A stretch of 64,000 nucleotides of DNA from Poa pratensis (taxonomy: Eukaryota > Streptophyta > Magnoliopsida > Poales > Poaceae), in NCBI GenBank assembly GCA_947311845.1, contig CAMZMU010000059.1, positions 39,793,226 through 39,857,225 of the forward strand, in the 5' to 3' direction. This document shows, in pieces, positions 11,104 through 21,512 of this stretch. Both the position numbers and the translations under genes were made by a program. Position 1 is the first letter of the stretch. Each line of letters opens with the position of its first letter. The notes under the pieces were generated by a model. It was not told where the DNA came from. It did no database searches and was given only the letters and a program-made list of their open reading frames with translations.

Positions 11104-12427
11104 ATACGTTTTTTTGCACGCCTGTCATGATTGCGGAACCGTGCGCTGAAGCTGAAGGCTAATGTTTGGATCGCGGATTTGTCTGCTTGCAAGATGTGTT
11201 GGTCATGGATGATAGGAGCTAAAGTTTGGATCACGGATGTTTCTGCTTTGCTCCCAGCTTGTGTTCATTGGCCACAGGCCATTTTTCAGGACTTCCCGGC
11301 GAAGCAGGCCCGTTCTGCAAGTAGTGAGAGCCTCTGTTTGACACGTATAGAGTGTTATAGTGAGCGCGTTTTTTTTCTGGTAAGCGTCGGTAAGCGGTTC
11401 ACAGCGACGGGCAGCGAGTTTATCGTTTTTTGTTCTTCTAAGACAAATATATACTTACTTTGCATGCTCAAACTACGAGTCCTTTCACTATCCTGTGTAT
11501 GACGGAAAATTCTGTATAAATAGATCCTCATATTTATATGTTTTGATGAATACTCATCAACAACACAACTTGTAGAAGTTTTCCATTCCGAGGCGCTTCA
11601 CCATTTCATTAGCGATATATGATCCCTGAGATGAAAACATTTATGCTATGTGTCCTGCTGATCGGCGATCTTTCAGATCGGCGGAGCTGGTCACCACTGC
11701 CAGGGATGCGTTCTTCGCATCTACAACAAACTAGTTCGTATTCAAGGTAATTTTTTTTGGAAAAGTAGACTCTAGAAAATCACGCGGCGTTCCCTCATTC
11801 CCATTGCACTTTTAAGATAACTTTGGGACCTTGCGGTTGTGTGGATCACATAAGAGTTAAAATTAACATGTTTTCCCAAGTTTATACTGAATTTTTTTAC
11901 ATCGTCATAATTGATATAGTGATTGAAGGTAAGTTGTTATTTTATCACATTAATCTTTTATTACATTTTTTGAATATTATTTTGAAGTATAACTCGTTGG
12001 ATAGACAATGTAACATGTGATTATATATTAAGGTACATATTTGTCATAGTGCTTGAATGCGTATCATCACAGCTAGAATTTCTAGTGCTAAACTCTAACT
12101 ATTTTTTTGGACAGAAACATTGTCCTTTATTTAGGTTGGGATGTTTAATAAAGTATCTTGTTGCAACAAACTTTGCTATATAAGTATCATTTTCCTTTCA
12201 ATTATCACATGTCTAGAAAAGGTGGTGGATCTTTTAGAAGTTATTATACTGGGAAACTACTTGCTAGAGTTTTCTAGAGTAAAAACTATGAGGTTTTAGT
12301 GTAACTAAGAAGATATTATAAATTGTAGGGTCTTAAGCTACTAGTTTGTAATCGATTACCACTGCCTTCTTTGTTGGTGGTGCTCGGTTCGTGAAATTAA
12401 TATGGCTTTCTTGTTTCTAGATTGCGT
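11104..12427. other. AT-rich non-coding tract after tRNA-Asp
   Basis: The sequence aligns by eye with 4400-6930 and with 54590-55520, including GGTTGGGATGTT(T/C)AATAAAG at 12135 and 55372. No gene or new element is seen. Confidence 0.55.
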
Positions 12428-12429
12428 GT

Positions 12430-13263
12430 TTAGTCACAAATTAAACAATAGACATAGATAGAATTTATCCATTCAAATTAAACATGCATAAAGTTCGTCC
12501 AAAAGCAACTAGTCTGATCAACAACCACGACAACATAGCAATCAAATGAACAACAACTCAAGCACCACCCTTCGACCACCCCCACAGCCCCACTACCAGC
12601 ACCATAGATTTCCTTGTACAAATTGTCGAACGGGAAGAGCTTGCTCTTCCTGCGTTGCTGGTAAAGGTCTTAGACCATGATCGCCCCACCCGGTGGTGCA
12701 AGGTCGATTTTCTCAGGACAATTGGCCCACTGGTTGCATTGATGTTTGATCACGCCCCTGCGGTGTGAGAGAAGCTTGTGTGCGGCTAACGGACACGATG
12801 GTGTAATAGAAATTTGTCACCCTAGTCCAAAACTTTTCCCTTGATTCATCCTTCCAATGTAGTTATTAGCGACACCTTCCGATAAGCATGGCACATAGCA
12901 ATGTCCTCGTCTTCGCAATACGAGAGCCCCCTTGATCTCTTGTTGATCACCATCTCCTCCACGGTATCATCTAGCTTCTCCAAAGCTTGGCTCATGGTCT
13001 TGATCACCTTCACGGGGTCATCCACCTCTTCTAAATTCTCCTCGGCCGACTCCTCTGATTTGCTTATTAGCCATCTCCTCTGATTGAAACATGAATCGGC
13101 CGACATCCATCTCCTCGGTGACCAAATTCTCTAATTTCCACATGAAACTAGACAAACATCAACTAGTCATCACCCAAAATGGCCGCAATCCATCACCGAT
13201 ACGAACAGAAGAACCCCATTTTTACCACGGTATTTCATCGAGCAGTTGGCCACCATGGACCTT
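12430..13263 (-). pseudogene. Degenerate transposon-associated SANT/NAM-C-like ORF, part 1
   Basis: The minus strand between 13106 and 12846 encodes 86 residues ending in RGLSYCEDEDIAMCHAYRKVS. That matches the plant family with a Myb/SANT-like start (xYTxEEDxxLCxAW) that often accompanies PIF/Harbinger transposons. Further down the strand, in other frames, come SHRRGVIKHQCNQWANC and DLYQQRRKSKLFPFDNLYKE, the expected order for this family. Several stops and frame changes make it a relic. A solo LTR splits it from a GC-rich leader at 15408-15740. Confidence 0.5.
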
Positions 13264-14069
13264 TGAAAGTGCATGGTTGCCCCCATGTGTGGTTTTGGTA
13301 ATTAATGACACTCCTTATGGACTAATGTTTACATTGAGATATTCTTATAGATCTTGTCCATTGGAGTTCATGTGTTGGACTCTTGAAGATGGCATGATGA
13401 CCAATGCTCTATTTAAGGGTTTATATGAAGAATGGTCATGTGTAGAAGATGAAGTGCAAAGGAGACATGAAGACGGAGCTTAGCGAGGCTTTCCCATAAT
13501 GGAGTATGGGGGAGCATTTGGAGAAGTCTTCATCAAGCATGTGCTAGCAAGCACAATCAAGAAAGGTGTTCCAACTTGAGAGAGTCAAGATCGTCATCAT
13601 CGAGCTCAAGTGGAATGCGCAAGGCAAAGGTATGATCTTGATAGGTTTTCTATTTTACCGGTCTCATGTTGTTAGTGGGAGACCGGGTTTTAGGATAGAC
13701 GGCGTACTATCAAGAGGGGTTCTCAAGTGAGTAACTTGATCGCATCTTTGTGGAGAGCTCATACCTTTGCATACTTGGCATATCATCTTTCTTGGTTCTT
13801 ATTTGGCTTTTCTCCTTGTTGGGTTTTGGTGCTTGTCGTGATCTTCATGACAAGCCCAAGTTCTTCGAAAACGGATTTCTTATTGAAAACTTGTTGCGTT
13901 TTCGTGTTGGAAATATTACCGGTCCACCTTCGAGTTAGGGTCCACACCTTCCCATGTGTGGTATCCCCTCTATATTTGTGACCCTTAATATTTCCAACGC
14001 AATTGGATTCACCTGTTTTGGAGTTCATACGAGAAAGTTATTGCATTTCAGGTTTTGCAGTTTTACTGT

Positions 14070-14362
14070 TTTCAGGCCGGAGTCTCCGGTCTTCTGGACC
14101 GGAGTCTCCGGTCCTTAGTTTTCCTCGGAGAGTGTTTTCTTGTTCAGCCCCTGATGGGGGCCGGAGTTTCCGGCCCAATAGGCCGGAGTATCCGCCCCAG
14201 GCCGGAGTTTCCGGTCCCAGGGGCCGGAGTTTATGCCTGTGCTTTTCTCGTCTGGAAATGGTTCACCCCTGGTGGGGCCCGGAGATTCCGCCCCCAGGGG
14301 GCCGGAGTTTCCGGTGCAGGCCGGAGTCTCCGGCCACTTTGGCCGGAAACTCCGGTGTGAAT
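14070..14362. repeat. Array of CCGGAGTTTCCGG palindromes
   Basis: About ten copies of a near-palindrome around GCCGGAGT(T/C)TCCGGCC lie within 290 bases of the solo LTR, separated by 5-60 bases. It sits just upstream of GGGTATAAATACC at 14391, which looks like the LTR promoter. Confidence 0.85.
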
Positions 14363-14390
14363 CTAGGTGCAACGGCTACTTTTCTGGGAG

Positions 14391-14403
14391 GGGTATAAAT
14401 ACC
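14391..14403 (+). promoter_or_regulatory. Likely LTR TATA box
   Basis: GGGTATAAATACC is a strong TATA match inside the solo LTR, directly after the palindrome array. The expected transcription start is about 30 bases downstream. This is inference from sequence only. Confidence 0.5.
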
Positions 14404-15407
14404 CTCCACCTTCCTCCAGCCAGTAAGCTAAGCCCAACAACCTTTGCTTTCTCTCTCCTCCATTGTTGCAAGCTCATTTCCTTGATATCTCCCAATCCCT
14501 CCACCCAAACACTTTGATCTTTGGAGGATTGAAGGAGAAGACCTAGATCTACATTTCCACCAATCAATATCTCCTCTAAGTGAGGGGAACATAGTGGATC
14601 TAGTTCTTGGAGTTCTTGAGTGGTTCTCCTCTTTGTTCTTCCTCTCTTATTCCCCCATAAGCATTTGTTGCTTTGTTGGAATTTGAGAGTGGAGGACTTG
14701 AGCACTTGTGCTCTTACCTTTTGCATTTGGTGCATCGGTGTGCTCTCCACGAGGATTCGTGGAAGTTGAAATCTTGTGAACTTGTTACTCTTGGGTCCTT
14801 GGACCCTAGACGCCTTTGTGGTGGTTGGACCCTTGTGTGGTCACTTGAAGCCGTTCGGGAGCCCCCAATCCCATTGTGGGTTGTGCCTCGGATTGTTGTT
14901 CAAAGCCGTTCGGGAGCCCCAATTCCTTTGTGGGTTGTGCCTCGGATTGTTGTTGAAAGGCTCCGGATTCCGCCTCGAAGGAATACCGATAGTGGAAGGT
15001 GAACCAAACCTTTGTGGTGCGGTTCATCGGAGAAGAGGGTGAAACCTTTGTGGTTGTTGAACCGTTGTGTCGGTTCACACCTCTCCAACGAGACGTACTC
15101 CCTTTCAAGGAGGAACTCGGGAATACTTCCTCGTCTCCGCGTGCTTCGGTTATTTTTATACCCGAGCTTTTTACTTATGCACTTTACATTGTGATAGCCT
15201 TCGTGCTTGAAGTATTCTTTATTGCTATCACCTTGTTGCTTGTCTTGCTTAGCATAAGTTGTTGGTGCACATAGGTGAGCCTTGTTTATTTAGGTTGTTG
15301 GCTTGTTAATTTAAACACCTAGTTTTATTCCGCAATTAGCAAGCCTAAACCGAAAAAGTTTTAATCGCCTATTCACCCCCCCTCTAGGCGACATCATTGT
15401 CCTTTCA

Positions 15408-15740
15408 ACCTTGGCGGCGACCGCGACAGCTAAACACACTAGACCAGGAGACGTAGGGGTGGCCAGAGACGGGGTACGAGCCATCGGTGTTGGCGCCGCC
15501 CTCTTTTTCGTCGCCTCCTCCTCCTCCTCCTCCTCAGTGAGAGGCATTATGGCCTACATCTCCGCCTTCTTCTCCGCCCCTCATTGGCTAGGGTTTGGCG
15601 TGCCGCCGCCTTCTTCTTTGCCTCCTCATCGGCGAGCGGCATCATAGCCTCCGTCGCTTGGCCTAGACCGGAGCTAGGGTTGTTGTCGATTTCAGTAGCT
15701 GCGCATGGACATACATCCAGTAGCCTCGTGTACATCTAGT
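15408..15740 (-). pseudogene. Degenerate SANT-like ORF, GC-rich leader (part 2)
   Basis: Minus-strand sequence on the far side of the solo LTR encodes Glu/Lys/Ala-rich stretches (MPLTEEEEEEEATKKRAA at 15547; MMPLADEEAKKKAAARQ at 15640). These suit the low-complexity N terminus of the same relic ORF. The join is inferred from the solo-LTR target duplication. Confidence 0.35.
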
Positions 15741-16062
15741 AGCAGTGTGAGTGTACGTCCAGTAGCAGTAGCAGCGTGAGTGTACATCTAGTAACAGATG
15801 AGTGCATATTTAGTAGCATCGTGTACATGCAGTAGCAGCGTGAGTGTACATTCAGTAGCAGTATCAGCGTGTACATATAGTAGCAGCGTGGGTATACATG
15901 TAGAGTGAGTGTACATATAGTAGCATAATATACATCCAGTACCAGTGTGAGTGTACATCCAGTAGTATCGTGTGCATTCAGTAACAACATGAATGTATAT
16001 ACAATAGCAACATGATGTACATCCAGCAGTAGTAGCACCGTGTACATCTAATAGAAGCGTAG
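15715..16062. repeat. Minisatellite of GTGTACATCCAGTAGCAGC-like units
   Basis: About 15 degenerate units of roughly 20-25 bases have the core GTACAT(C/A)(C/T)AGTAGCA and linkers of GTG/AGT. Unit length and sequence vary. Confidence 0.8.
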
Positions 16063-16436
16063 ATGTACATCTTGTACTTCGGTTTTAGTGATTTTATACT
16101 TGTCGTTTTTGTATGTCGTGAACTTTTTTCGTATTTTTAGATGTACGCTCCACTTCCGAACTCGCGGTACAAACACACAAGCAACCAGATGACGCGTACG
16201 TTAATTAACCCCACAAGAGCCTGTACGCGCATCCTCGCTCGCGTGATCGCGTCTCTCGCGCGCCAAACCAAGGTCGATCCGGGCTGGGGACACGTGTACG
16301 AAGGCGGGAGATCGCTTTACCTTCGCGAAGGTATCCCTTCCCATAGCGATACCCTCGGGAACTCGAGTTCTACGCAGGCTCGCCTCACCCTGTGTAGCTA
16401 GCCAGTCCCGTAGTAGTATTTTTAGATAATAAGGGC
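16063..16436. other. Unassigned spacer
   Basis: Mixed-composition DNA. An 86-codon open frame at 16141-16401 on the + strand has no recognisable domain and I do not call it a gene. Confidence 0.35.
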
Positions 16437-16601
16437 CAGTGGCGGAGCCAGAACTTAATCTCTGTGTAGTCTATGTAATCTTGTGTAGTCAAATACATGT
16501 ATTTTGTCATTTTTTATTATCTTTTGCATGATTTTTGCCTTTCTTAGCCAAAAAGCTGTGTAGTCAGGTGACTACACAGCTCATGTGTGGCTCCGCCACT
16601 G
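16437..16601. mobile_element. hAT-type MITE
   Basis: A 165-nt element has terminal inverted repeats CAGTGGCGGAGCCA / TGGCTCCGCCACTG. It is flanked by a perfect 8-bp target duplication, ATAAGGGC (16429-16436 and 16602-16609). There is no coding capacity. Confidence 0.9.
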
Positions 16602-16629
16602 ATAAGGGCCCCTTTTTAGGGGAGCCCTA

Positions 16630-17530
16630 GTTCCATTTTTATTAAAATGAAACCAGATTCATTACATCTAAAACATCTCAGGTCGCTTCTCACAAGCAGG
16701 TTAAAGCTAAAAGTGCAACTCCACAAAGGGAGATAAGAAAAGCAACAACTACAAGTTCAGGCATTACAGCAGTGAAAGAGAAGCTAACAACAGTAGCTAT
16801 TTTAAAGAGCAAACTTAGATGACTCCTAAGAGGGGGACTACGGCAGCTGCAGGGTCTTGTGGTATTCGATAGCATCACACAGCTTGAGCTTCAAGTCCTG
16901 GAGCGGAACCTCTGAAGGCAGCAGCAGCTTCCCCCAAGGGCTTGGCCAGGATGGGCCAGCGGCTGTGGCGTCAGTGCCCTGGCGTAGCTTGGCGGAGTCC
17001 CAGGTGCAGGGGTCTTGTTCATCAGGGAGTCGGTCGATGGGAGCAGCGACAGTTCTGAGATGTTCGGGATCACCCCCACGTAAGAGCAGGCGTTTCCTTC
17101 AGCAGCCCCAGCACCATCAAAGCAAAAGCGTCCACCCTCTCCAGCAGCGGTTGCTTGAAAAGCAACCTCCATTTCTTGATAATCCTGAGGATTAGCCACC
17201 ACACCTGTTTCATGCATATCCAAGTAGAGCCGTCAAAAATCAAGGCATTTCGACTTTTCCAAATCCCCCAAAGTACCGCAGCACAGACAGAATTCAGAAC
17301 AGTATGCCTTTTATTTTGCAACCCAAAACTTGGCTATAGACATGTAATCAGATCCGAGGCAGCTACCAAAGAAATGGGAAACTTTCCTCCAAATCATAGT
17401 TGAGACAATGCAATCAAAGAACAAGTGATTGATAAAGTTGGCACTCCTGCCAATCTCTTCCAACTCGAACCATTGTTGCATCAAATCGAGGTGAGAAGTT
17501 TCTCCTAAAAGTAAGTTTAAGAGCATTCCC
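16630..17530 (-). mobile_element. LINE 3' fragment
   Basis: The minus strand encodes pieces of a LINE zinc-binding C-terminal region: EEIGRSANFINHLFFDC at about 17450 and AVLWGIWKSRNALIFDG at about 17270, in different frames. The tail points to lower coordinates, ending near the T/A-rich 16636-16650. It is 5' truncated and frameshifted. Confidence 0.6.
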
Positions 17531-18000
17531 CTCTCGTCCGTTGCATAGGCGGAATTCAGATACAGCTAGCCAGCCTCTGCCTTTCGATCGTTTCGTGTCC
17601 ATTTTGCAGTCTCTTCTTGACGACGAACTACTACTACTACTACTGTGCGTAGATCCTCGCATCCTTGTGAAGTCCTGCGCAGAGGAGTATGTTTATGGTG
17701 TCTTCTTTGTGCTGCTGTTGGTCCCTTCCTTTTTCTGCGAGCCCTGGCCGGCCGCATGCACAGAACTGCGCAGCAGCCTTGTTCCTCGACCAGTGTGTAC
17801 GTTGATCTCTTTTCCCACAGCTGCGCAGTCCGATCGGCTTGCTCCACACGACTTGGTTCATACAGTAGTTTTTAACCAATTCCGGTGGTGGAATTTCACG
17901 GACCTGTTTTGTCCTGCTCAACATACATACGGAGCATCCCGTGGACACTTCCGACGCAGCGGAAATCTACCCGACATTCCAATCCGGCCTTAGTCTAATC
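17531..18000. other. Unassigned spacer before SPEAR block A
   Basis: Unique sequence not shared with block B. An open frame at 17541-17993 (150 codons) lacks recognisable features. It includes a short CTA/CTACT repeat at about 17628-17645. Confidence 0.35.
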
Positions 18001-18558
18001 GCGATTCCTACTTCGCACTAGAATTCCGAGGTCACGTACGTATTGGCCATGGCAAGAACACGTTATATGCACTCGCGTGCGTGCTCTTATGTTCCCACTT
18101 TGGACGCGTACACAACATTGTGTTATTGTTTTCTTGTAATTAAGAATAAGTGCAGCTCGTTGGTTTCACAAATGACAACATAGAAGCTGTACGCTAGCAT
18201 GCGCCACACTGCACTGCAAGATACTGTAGTAAATCAAAATTTCAAAAATGAAATCAGGATGAGGTTTTGAAAACTATAGCGCCATAAACATCGGCTCCAG
18301 TGAAAAGGTTTTGAGCATATCCAGCCTCACGCAGTACAGATCACAGAATTACTTGTGCTACCAACTCGACAGAGTTGAAAATTAACCAAACTAGAACCAC
18401 CAAATCTAACGCAATGCCGCAAAACGTGCACTCATCTCATCTCAACTCGAATTAGCACCGGAAATGACAGCGGGAACGACCTAAACAATCAAAACCCCCC
18501 AAGAAAGAAACTGGATCATCGATCTACAAGAGCAGAGACGGATCAAAACCCTACAGCC
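18001..18558. other. 3' flank of SPEAR-A
   Basis: Non-coding DNA shared with 55560-56250 of block B. It should contain the 3'UTR of the minus-strand gene; no clear polyadenylation signal was picked. Confidence 0.4.
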
Positions 18559-19880
18559 TCAGCGATAGGTCCAGGGGCGCGGCGTAGCCACCGCCGCCGG
18601 CGACGACGAGGAGTTGGAGAAGGGCGGCGCCCGGCGCATCGCCGTCGCGAACTCGGACTCGTCGGCGTGGCTGGCGGGGCTCGTCGGGAAGAACTCGATC
18701 TCCCTCACCTCCTTCTTCCCCTCCCGTGCCGAGAACCCGTCGACACCGGCCGTCTCCTGCACCACACCGTCAGTGAGTTGAGTTGGAGTACTTGGTAATT
18801 GACAATTCAAGAATCAGGGTTACAACTTTGCAAAAGCGACACATCTTCGAACGTGTAGATGATGCATGTACGTACCTTGCGAGCGGCGGTCATGGCGGCA
18901 GCGAGATCGTAGAGGGAGTAGTCAGGCATGGCGGCGGCGGCAGCGGCGGGCGCAGGGGCCCGTGAAGCTCTCTCTGACAAGGCCCTCATCGTCTTCATAT
19001 TCGAACAACACACGGGCGCGCGGGAGGACCGAGGAGAGGAAGACAAGATTGATTAATCAGCGCAATTATTGCGGCACAAACACGATGCAACGGAGAGAAA
19101 AATCCAGCCAAGAATTGTGTTGAACGTTAGCGGCCTATGGAGTACCTTGGAGCAGAGGTCGCAGCGGTGGCCAGCGTGGAGGCAGGAGGGGGAGGAGGCC
19201 GGAGCCGGACGCCAGATGGTGTTTTGGCTTGAAGGTTGCTCATGCGCCGGCGCCTGCAGCTGCTGCAGGAGTCCACCCGCGCCGCCGGCATTTCCCGCCG
19301 TGGCGAAGCCCCCCACGCGGCCCCAGCGGTCCATGAAGTACTGCTGCTCCGGCGTCATGTTGCCGTGGACGTAGCGGACGGGGGCCTGCTGCGGCGCGGG
19401 CGGTGGCTGGACGAGGAGGGGCGAGTAGTAGCGCGCGCCGGTGGCCGCGTCGAACGCCGGCACGTGGTCCTGTTTGTGGTGCATGACGACGGGGTTGCCC
19501 TGCGCGACGGCGGCCTCGAGCATGGCGGCCGCGGCGGCGACGTTGAGGTCCTGGAGCGGGTCGACGCCGCCGCAGCGCAGGCGCTCGAGCTCCGCCACGC
19601 CGAGGCCGCGCTGCGGGGGCTTCTTGGGCGTCCCCGACCCGGACGACCCCTGCTGCTGCTGCCTCCCCGACCCGGACGACGCCTGCCGGCGCAGCCGCGG
19701 CCGCGCCACCGCCTCGGAGAGCTCCGGCGCGTGCAGCGGCGCCATGTCCATCGCCATCGTAGTCGCGGCCAGCGCTGCCGACTCCTCCTGAGAGTTGAAC
19801 TCGAAGACGTTCATGAGGTCGGACGCGGCGGCGGAGGACGGCTGCGCGGGCCAGAGGAAGTAGGGCGTGCTGGTGGCCAT
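18559..19880 (-). CDS. SPOROCYTELESS/NOZZLE-like EAR protein (SPEAR/TIE family), copy A, EAR motif lost
   Basis: Three phase-0 exons: 19880-19146 (245 codons), 18992-18876 (39) and 18756-18559 (66 with stop), predicting 349 residues. The family signature KKPPQRGLGVAELERLR lies at residues 86-102, after an acidic N-terminal helix region and a Ser/Gly/Gln linker. Exon 1 ends in CLHAGHRCDLCSK; exon 2 carries SLYDLAAAMTAARK; exon 3 carries REIEFFPTSP. Splice sites are AAG|GTACTC, GAAG|ACG, AAG|GTACGT and TGCAG|GAG. Family members recruit TOPLESS corepressors through a C-terminal EAR motif to repress TCP and other factors. Here the last exon is 1 nt short between 18589 and 18605 relative to copy B, so the frame ends in PRPWTYR and the LDLSLRL motif lies out of frame. 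Expression is unknown; it may be a pseudogene or a protein without the repressor tail. Confidence 0.75.
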
Positions 19881-19983
19881 GGTATGGGAGAGGCAAGACG
19901 CCAAGCAAGCGGTGGTGCGTGCGCTGGTTTGATCCGGTGGTTGGTGGCGAGACGTGACCGGCTGTCCCCTCCCGGGGTGCTGG

Positions 19984-19990
19984 TTTTATA
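19984..19990 (-). promoter_or_regulatory. TATA box of SPEAR-A
   Basis: On the minus strand, GCTATAAAACC lies about 104 nt upstream of the ATG. The equivalent box is conserved in copy B. Confidence 0.6.
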
Positions 19991-20166
19991 GCGCCCGGCT
20001 CGAGGAACAAGACCAGCGATGCCGGGTCTCGCCGTCGATCGTCAAGTATGAGTTAGTTCACGTGCCCGAGTACTCCTACACGTACGGGAAGCAGCACATG
20101 GTGGTGGCGGTGCTGCCAGGTGGGCCCAGGCGGTCGGCTCGTCGCATCTCCATTTCTTGTCATGTA

Positions 20167-20261
20167 CTCCCTCCGTTCCAAATTAGATGACTTCAATTTG
20201 TATAAAGTGGATGTATCTAAACATGTTACAAGTCTGGTCATCTAATATGGAACGGAGGGAG
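20167..20261. mobile_element. Stowaway MITE, 95 nt
   Basis: It starts CTCCCTCCGTTCCA and ends with the inverted TGGAACGGAGGGAG, flanked by TA. Block B lacks it: CATGTACTAGCACC at 57892 is the empty site. Confidence 0.9.
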
Positions 20262-20317
20262 TACGTACTAGCACCTCGAAATGTACTAACCTTTCTCTCT
20301 CAGAAAAGAAACGTACT

Positions 20318-21512
20318 ACCAGCAAAACTCTTTCTCCCCACGCGCTTTCTCTCCTCTCTCCCCTTGTTTTGAGAGTCGCCCGGGGCTCCTGCCGCTTGCC
20401 CTTCTTCTCCGGCGCCAGCTGGGGAGGATGGGGGCGGCGTCGCCGGCCTTTGTACAGTAGTAGTCGTAGGTTTTGCGGCCGTGTGCCGGTGTTGGGCTCT
20501 ATGCCCGGTCTTGGAGGTGGCTCCTCAGATCTTGGCAGCCAGATCTGGGGCGACGGTGAGTTTCTTCTACGCGACGATCTGCTCGGGGGCGGGCGGAAGG
20601 TGCTGGCGGAGCTCGCGGCCTCATCGAATAAGGTTGTGTTTGGTGTTGGGACTACGCTGCTGACTCCCGATTCGTCTTTCCTGCTGGCCGGCCGAGGTGG
20701 CGGGGGGCGGCAAGGCGAGTTTGGTGGTCGGCAATTAGTCCCAGTGTTGCTGAGCTACTCTCTCACGCGCTGGAGCAGCGTGGAGAGGTTGCTGCCCAGT
20801 CCCCTGCTCGACGCTCTCACGGTGAGAGCGGAGGCAGCTGGACTGGTGTGCGCAGCTCAGATTTTCTGCTCGTTCTTCGTCGGCGGAGCTTCATCAACAG
20901 CGCGCCATCTCTCTCTCGGCCGGCCGTGGCGGCGAGGGAGAGCGGAGGAGATGCTCTGGGACTGCGGCGCTCGCTGCTGAAGGGGTGGTTTGTCCGGTGA
21001 TCTTCTCCGTCTTCGCTTCTCTGGCCGGCCGTGGCGGCGGGGGAGAGGCTGGTGGCGGGTGGTGATCCATTTTTGGTGCTGGTGGTGGTCTGCTTCGGCG
21101 TTTTTGCTCTGCGTGGCCGTGGTGGCGAGTGGAGCGGCTGTCGGAGATGGATGGATTGCTGATGGTGGTTCTGGGCGGAGCCGGGTCGGCGGGACGACGG
21201 GTGGAGCGGTGATGATGGTGTTCTGGCCGTGCTCTTTCAACGTGTTCGGTTTCCGTCGCTTTGCGGCGGACGGCTCAGCGGTCTTCTACAAGGTGGAGGC
21301 ATCGTTCTCTCTGGCGGCAGGCGGACGACGACTCCGGCGACGGCTAGAAGTTTGGGGATGGCGACGGATCCAATTGCGTTTCTTCCCAGTGGCTCAGGGG
21401 GTTCTTTGCATGTTGCAGGGTCTTTTTTGTTTTTTTCTTTCTTTTTTGGACCTGTTTGTAACGTGTACTGAGTTCCTGTTATATGAAATTGGATCCTCTC
21501 TCAAAAAAAAAA
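20318..21512 (+). mobile_element. GC-rich poly(A)-tailed retroposon, probably LINE-derived
   Basis: The 1.2 kb is absent from block B, where CGTACTCGTACTAGCAATTT (57938) is the empty site. It ends in TCTCTCAAAAAAAAAA and is followed by GTACT, which also precedes it, a short probable target duplication. The interior is very GC-rich with an open frame at 20369-20980 (203 codons, no recognised domain). The 3' end (GTACTGAGTTCCTGTTATAT) resembles LINE 3'UTRs. No reverse-transcriptase motif is present, so it looks like a non-autonomous LINE derivative. Confidence 0.55.

Larger units (their letters stand above)
7200..12427 (+). repeat. Triplicated segment, copy 2, split by Helitron and SINE
   Basis: Positions 7200-7389 match the end of the USP intron, and the match resumes at 10198 after a 2.8 kb insert. 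It then runs through USP 3'UTR-like sequence, a tRNA-Asp gene and the AT-rich tract to about 12427 (shared GGTGCTCGGTT(C/T)GTGAAAT near the end). The splice acceptor and mini-exon are degraded (TTCCAAAAAAAAAATGGGGT in place of TTGCAGAAAATTGAGGT) and no USP exon 1 is present, so this is a non-coding fragment. A 316-nt SINE lies inside it at 10351-10666. Confidence 0.75.
13264..15407 (+). mobile_element. Solo LTR (Copia-type, related to the 28-45 kb element)
   Basis: The 2144-nt LTR begins TGAAAGTGCATGG and ends GTCCTTTCA. It is flanked on both sides by a perfect 5-bp duplication, ACCTT (13259-13263 and 15408-15412). No second LTR or internal region is present, so it is a solo LTR left by intra-element recombination. 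Its first 60 and last 60 bases resemble the LTRs at 28103 and 43335, but the middle differs and carries a GC-rich palindrome array. The LTR sits inside the degenerate SANT-like ORF. Confidence 0.85.

Noticed and set aside
7200..12427. A second functional USP gene
   Set aside because: Only intron end and 3'UTR are present; exon 1 is missing and the acceptor site is destroyed.
14070..14362. Read as a separate TIR transposon inside the solo LTR
   Set aside because: Many inverted units occur but there is no outer pair with a target duplication; an LTR-internal array explains it better.
15715..16062. CRISPR-like array
   Set aside because: The units are contiguous and degenerate with no unique spacers, and this is plant nuclear DNA.
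17541..17993. 150-codon + strand open frame as a gene
   Set aside because: No recognisable domain, signal or splice context, and no counterpart in block B.
19236..19991. 251-codon + strand frame opposite SPEAR-A (and 56950-57642 opposite SPEAR-B)
   Set aside because: Shadow frames of the SPEAR exon, Arg-rich and without domains. Their conservation between copies follows from the duplication.
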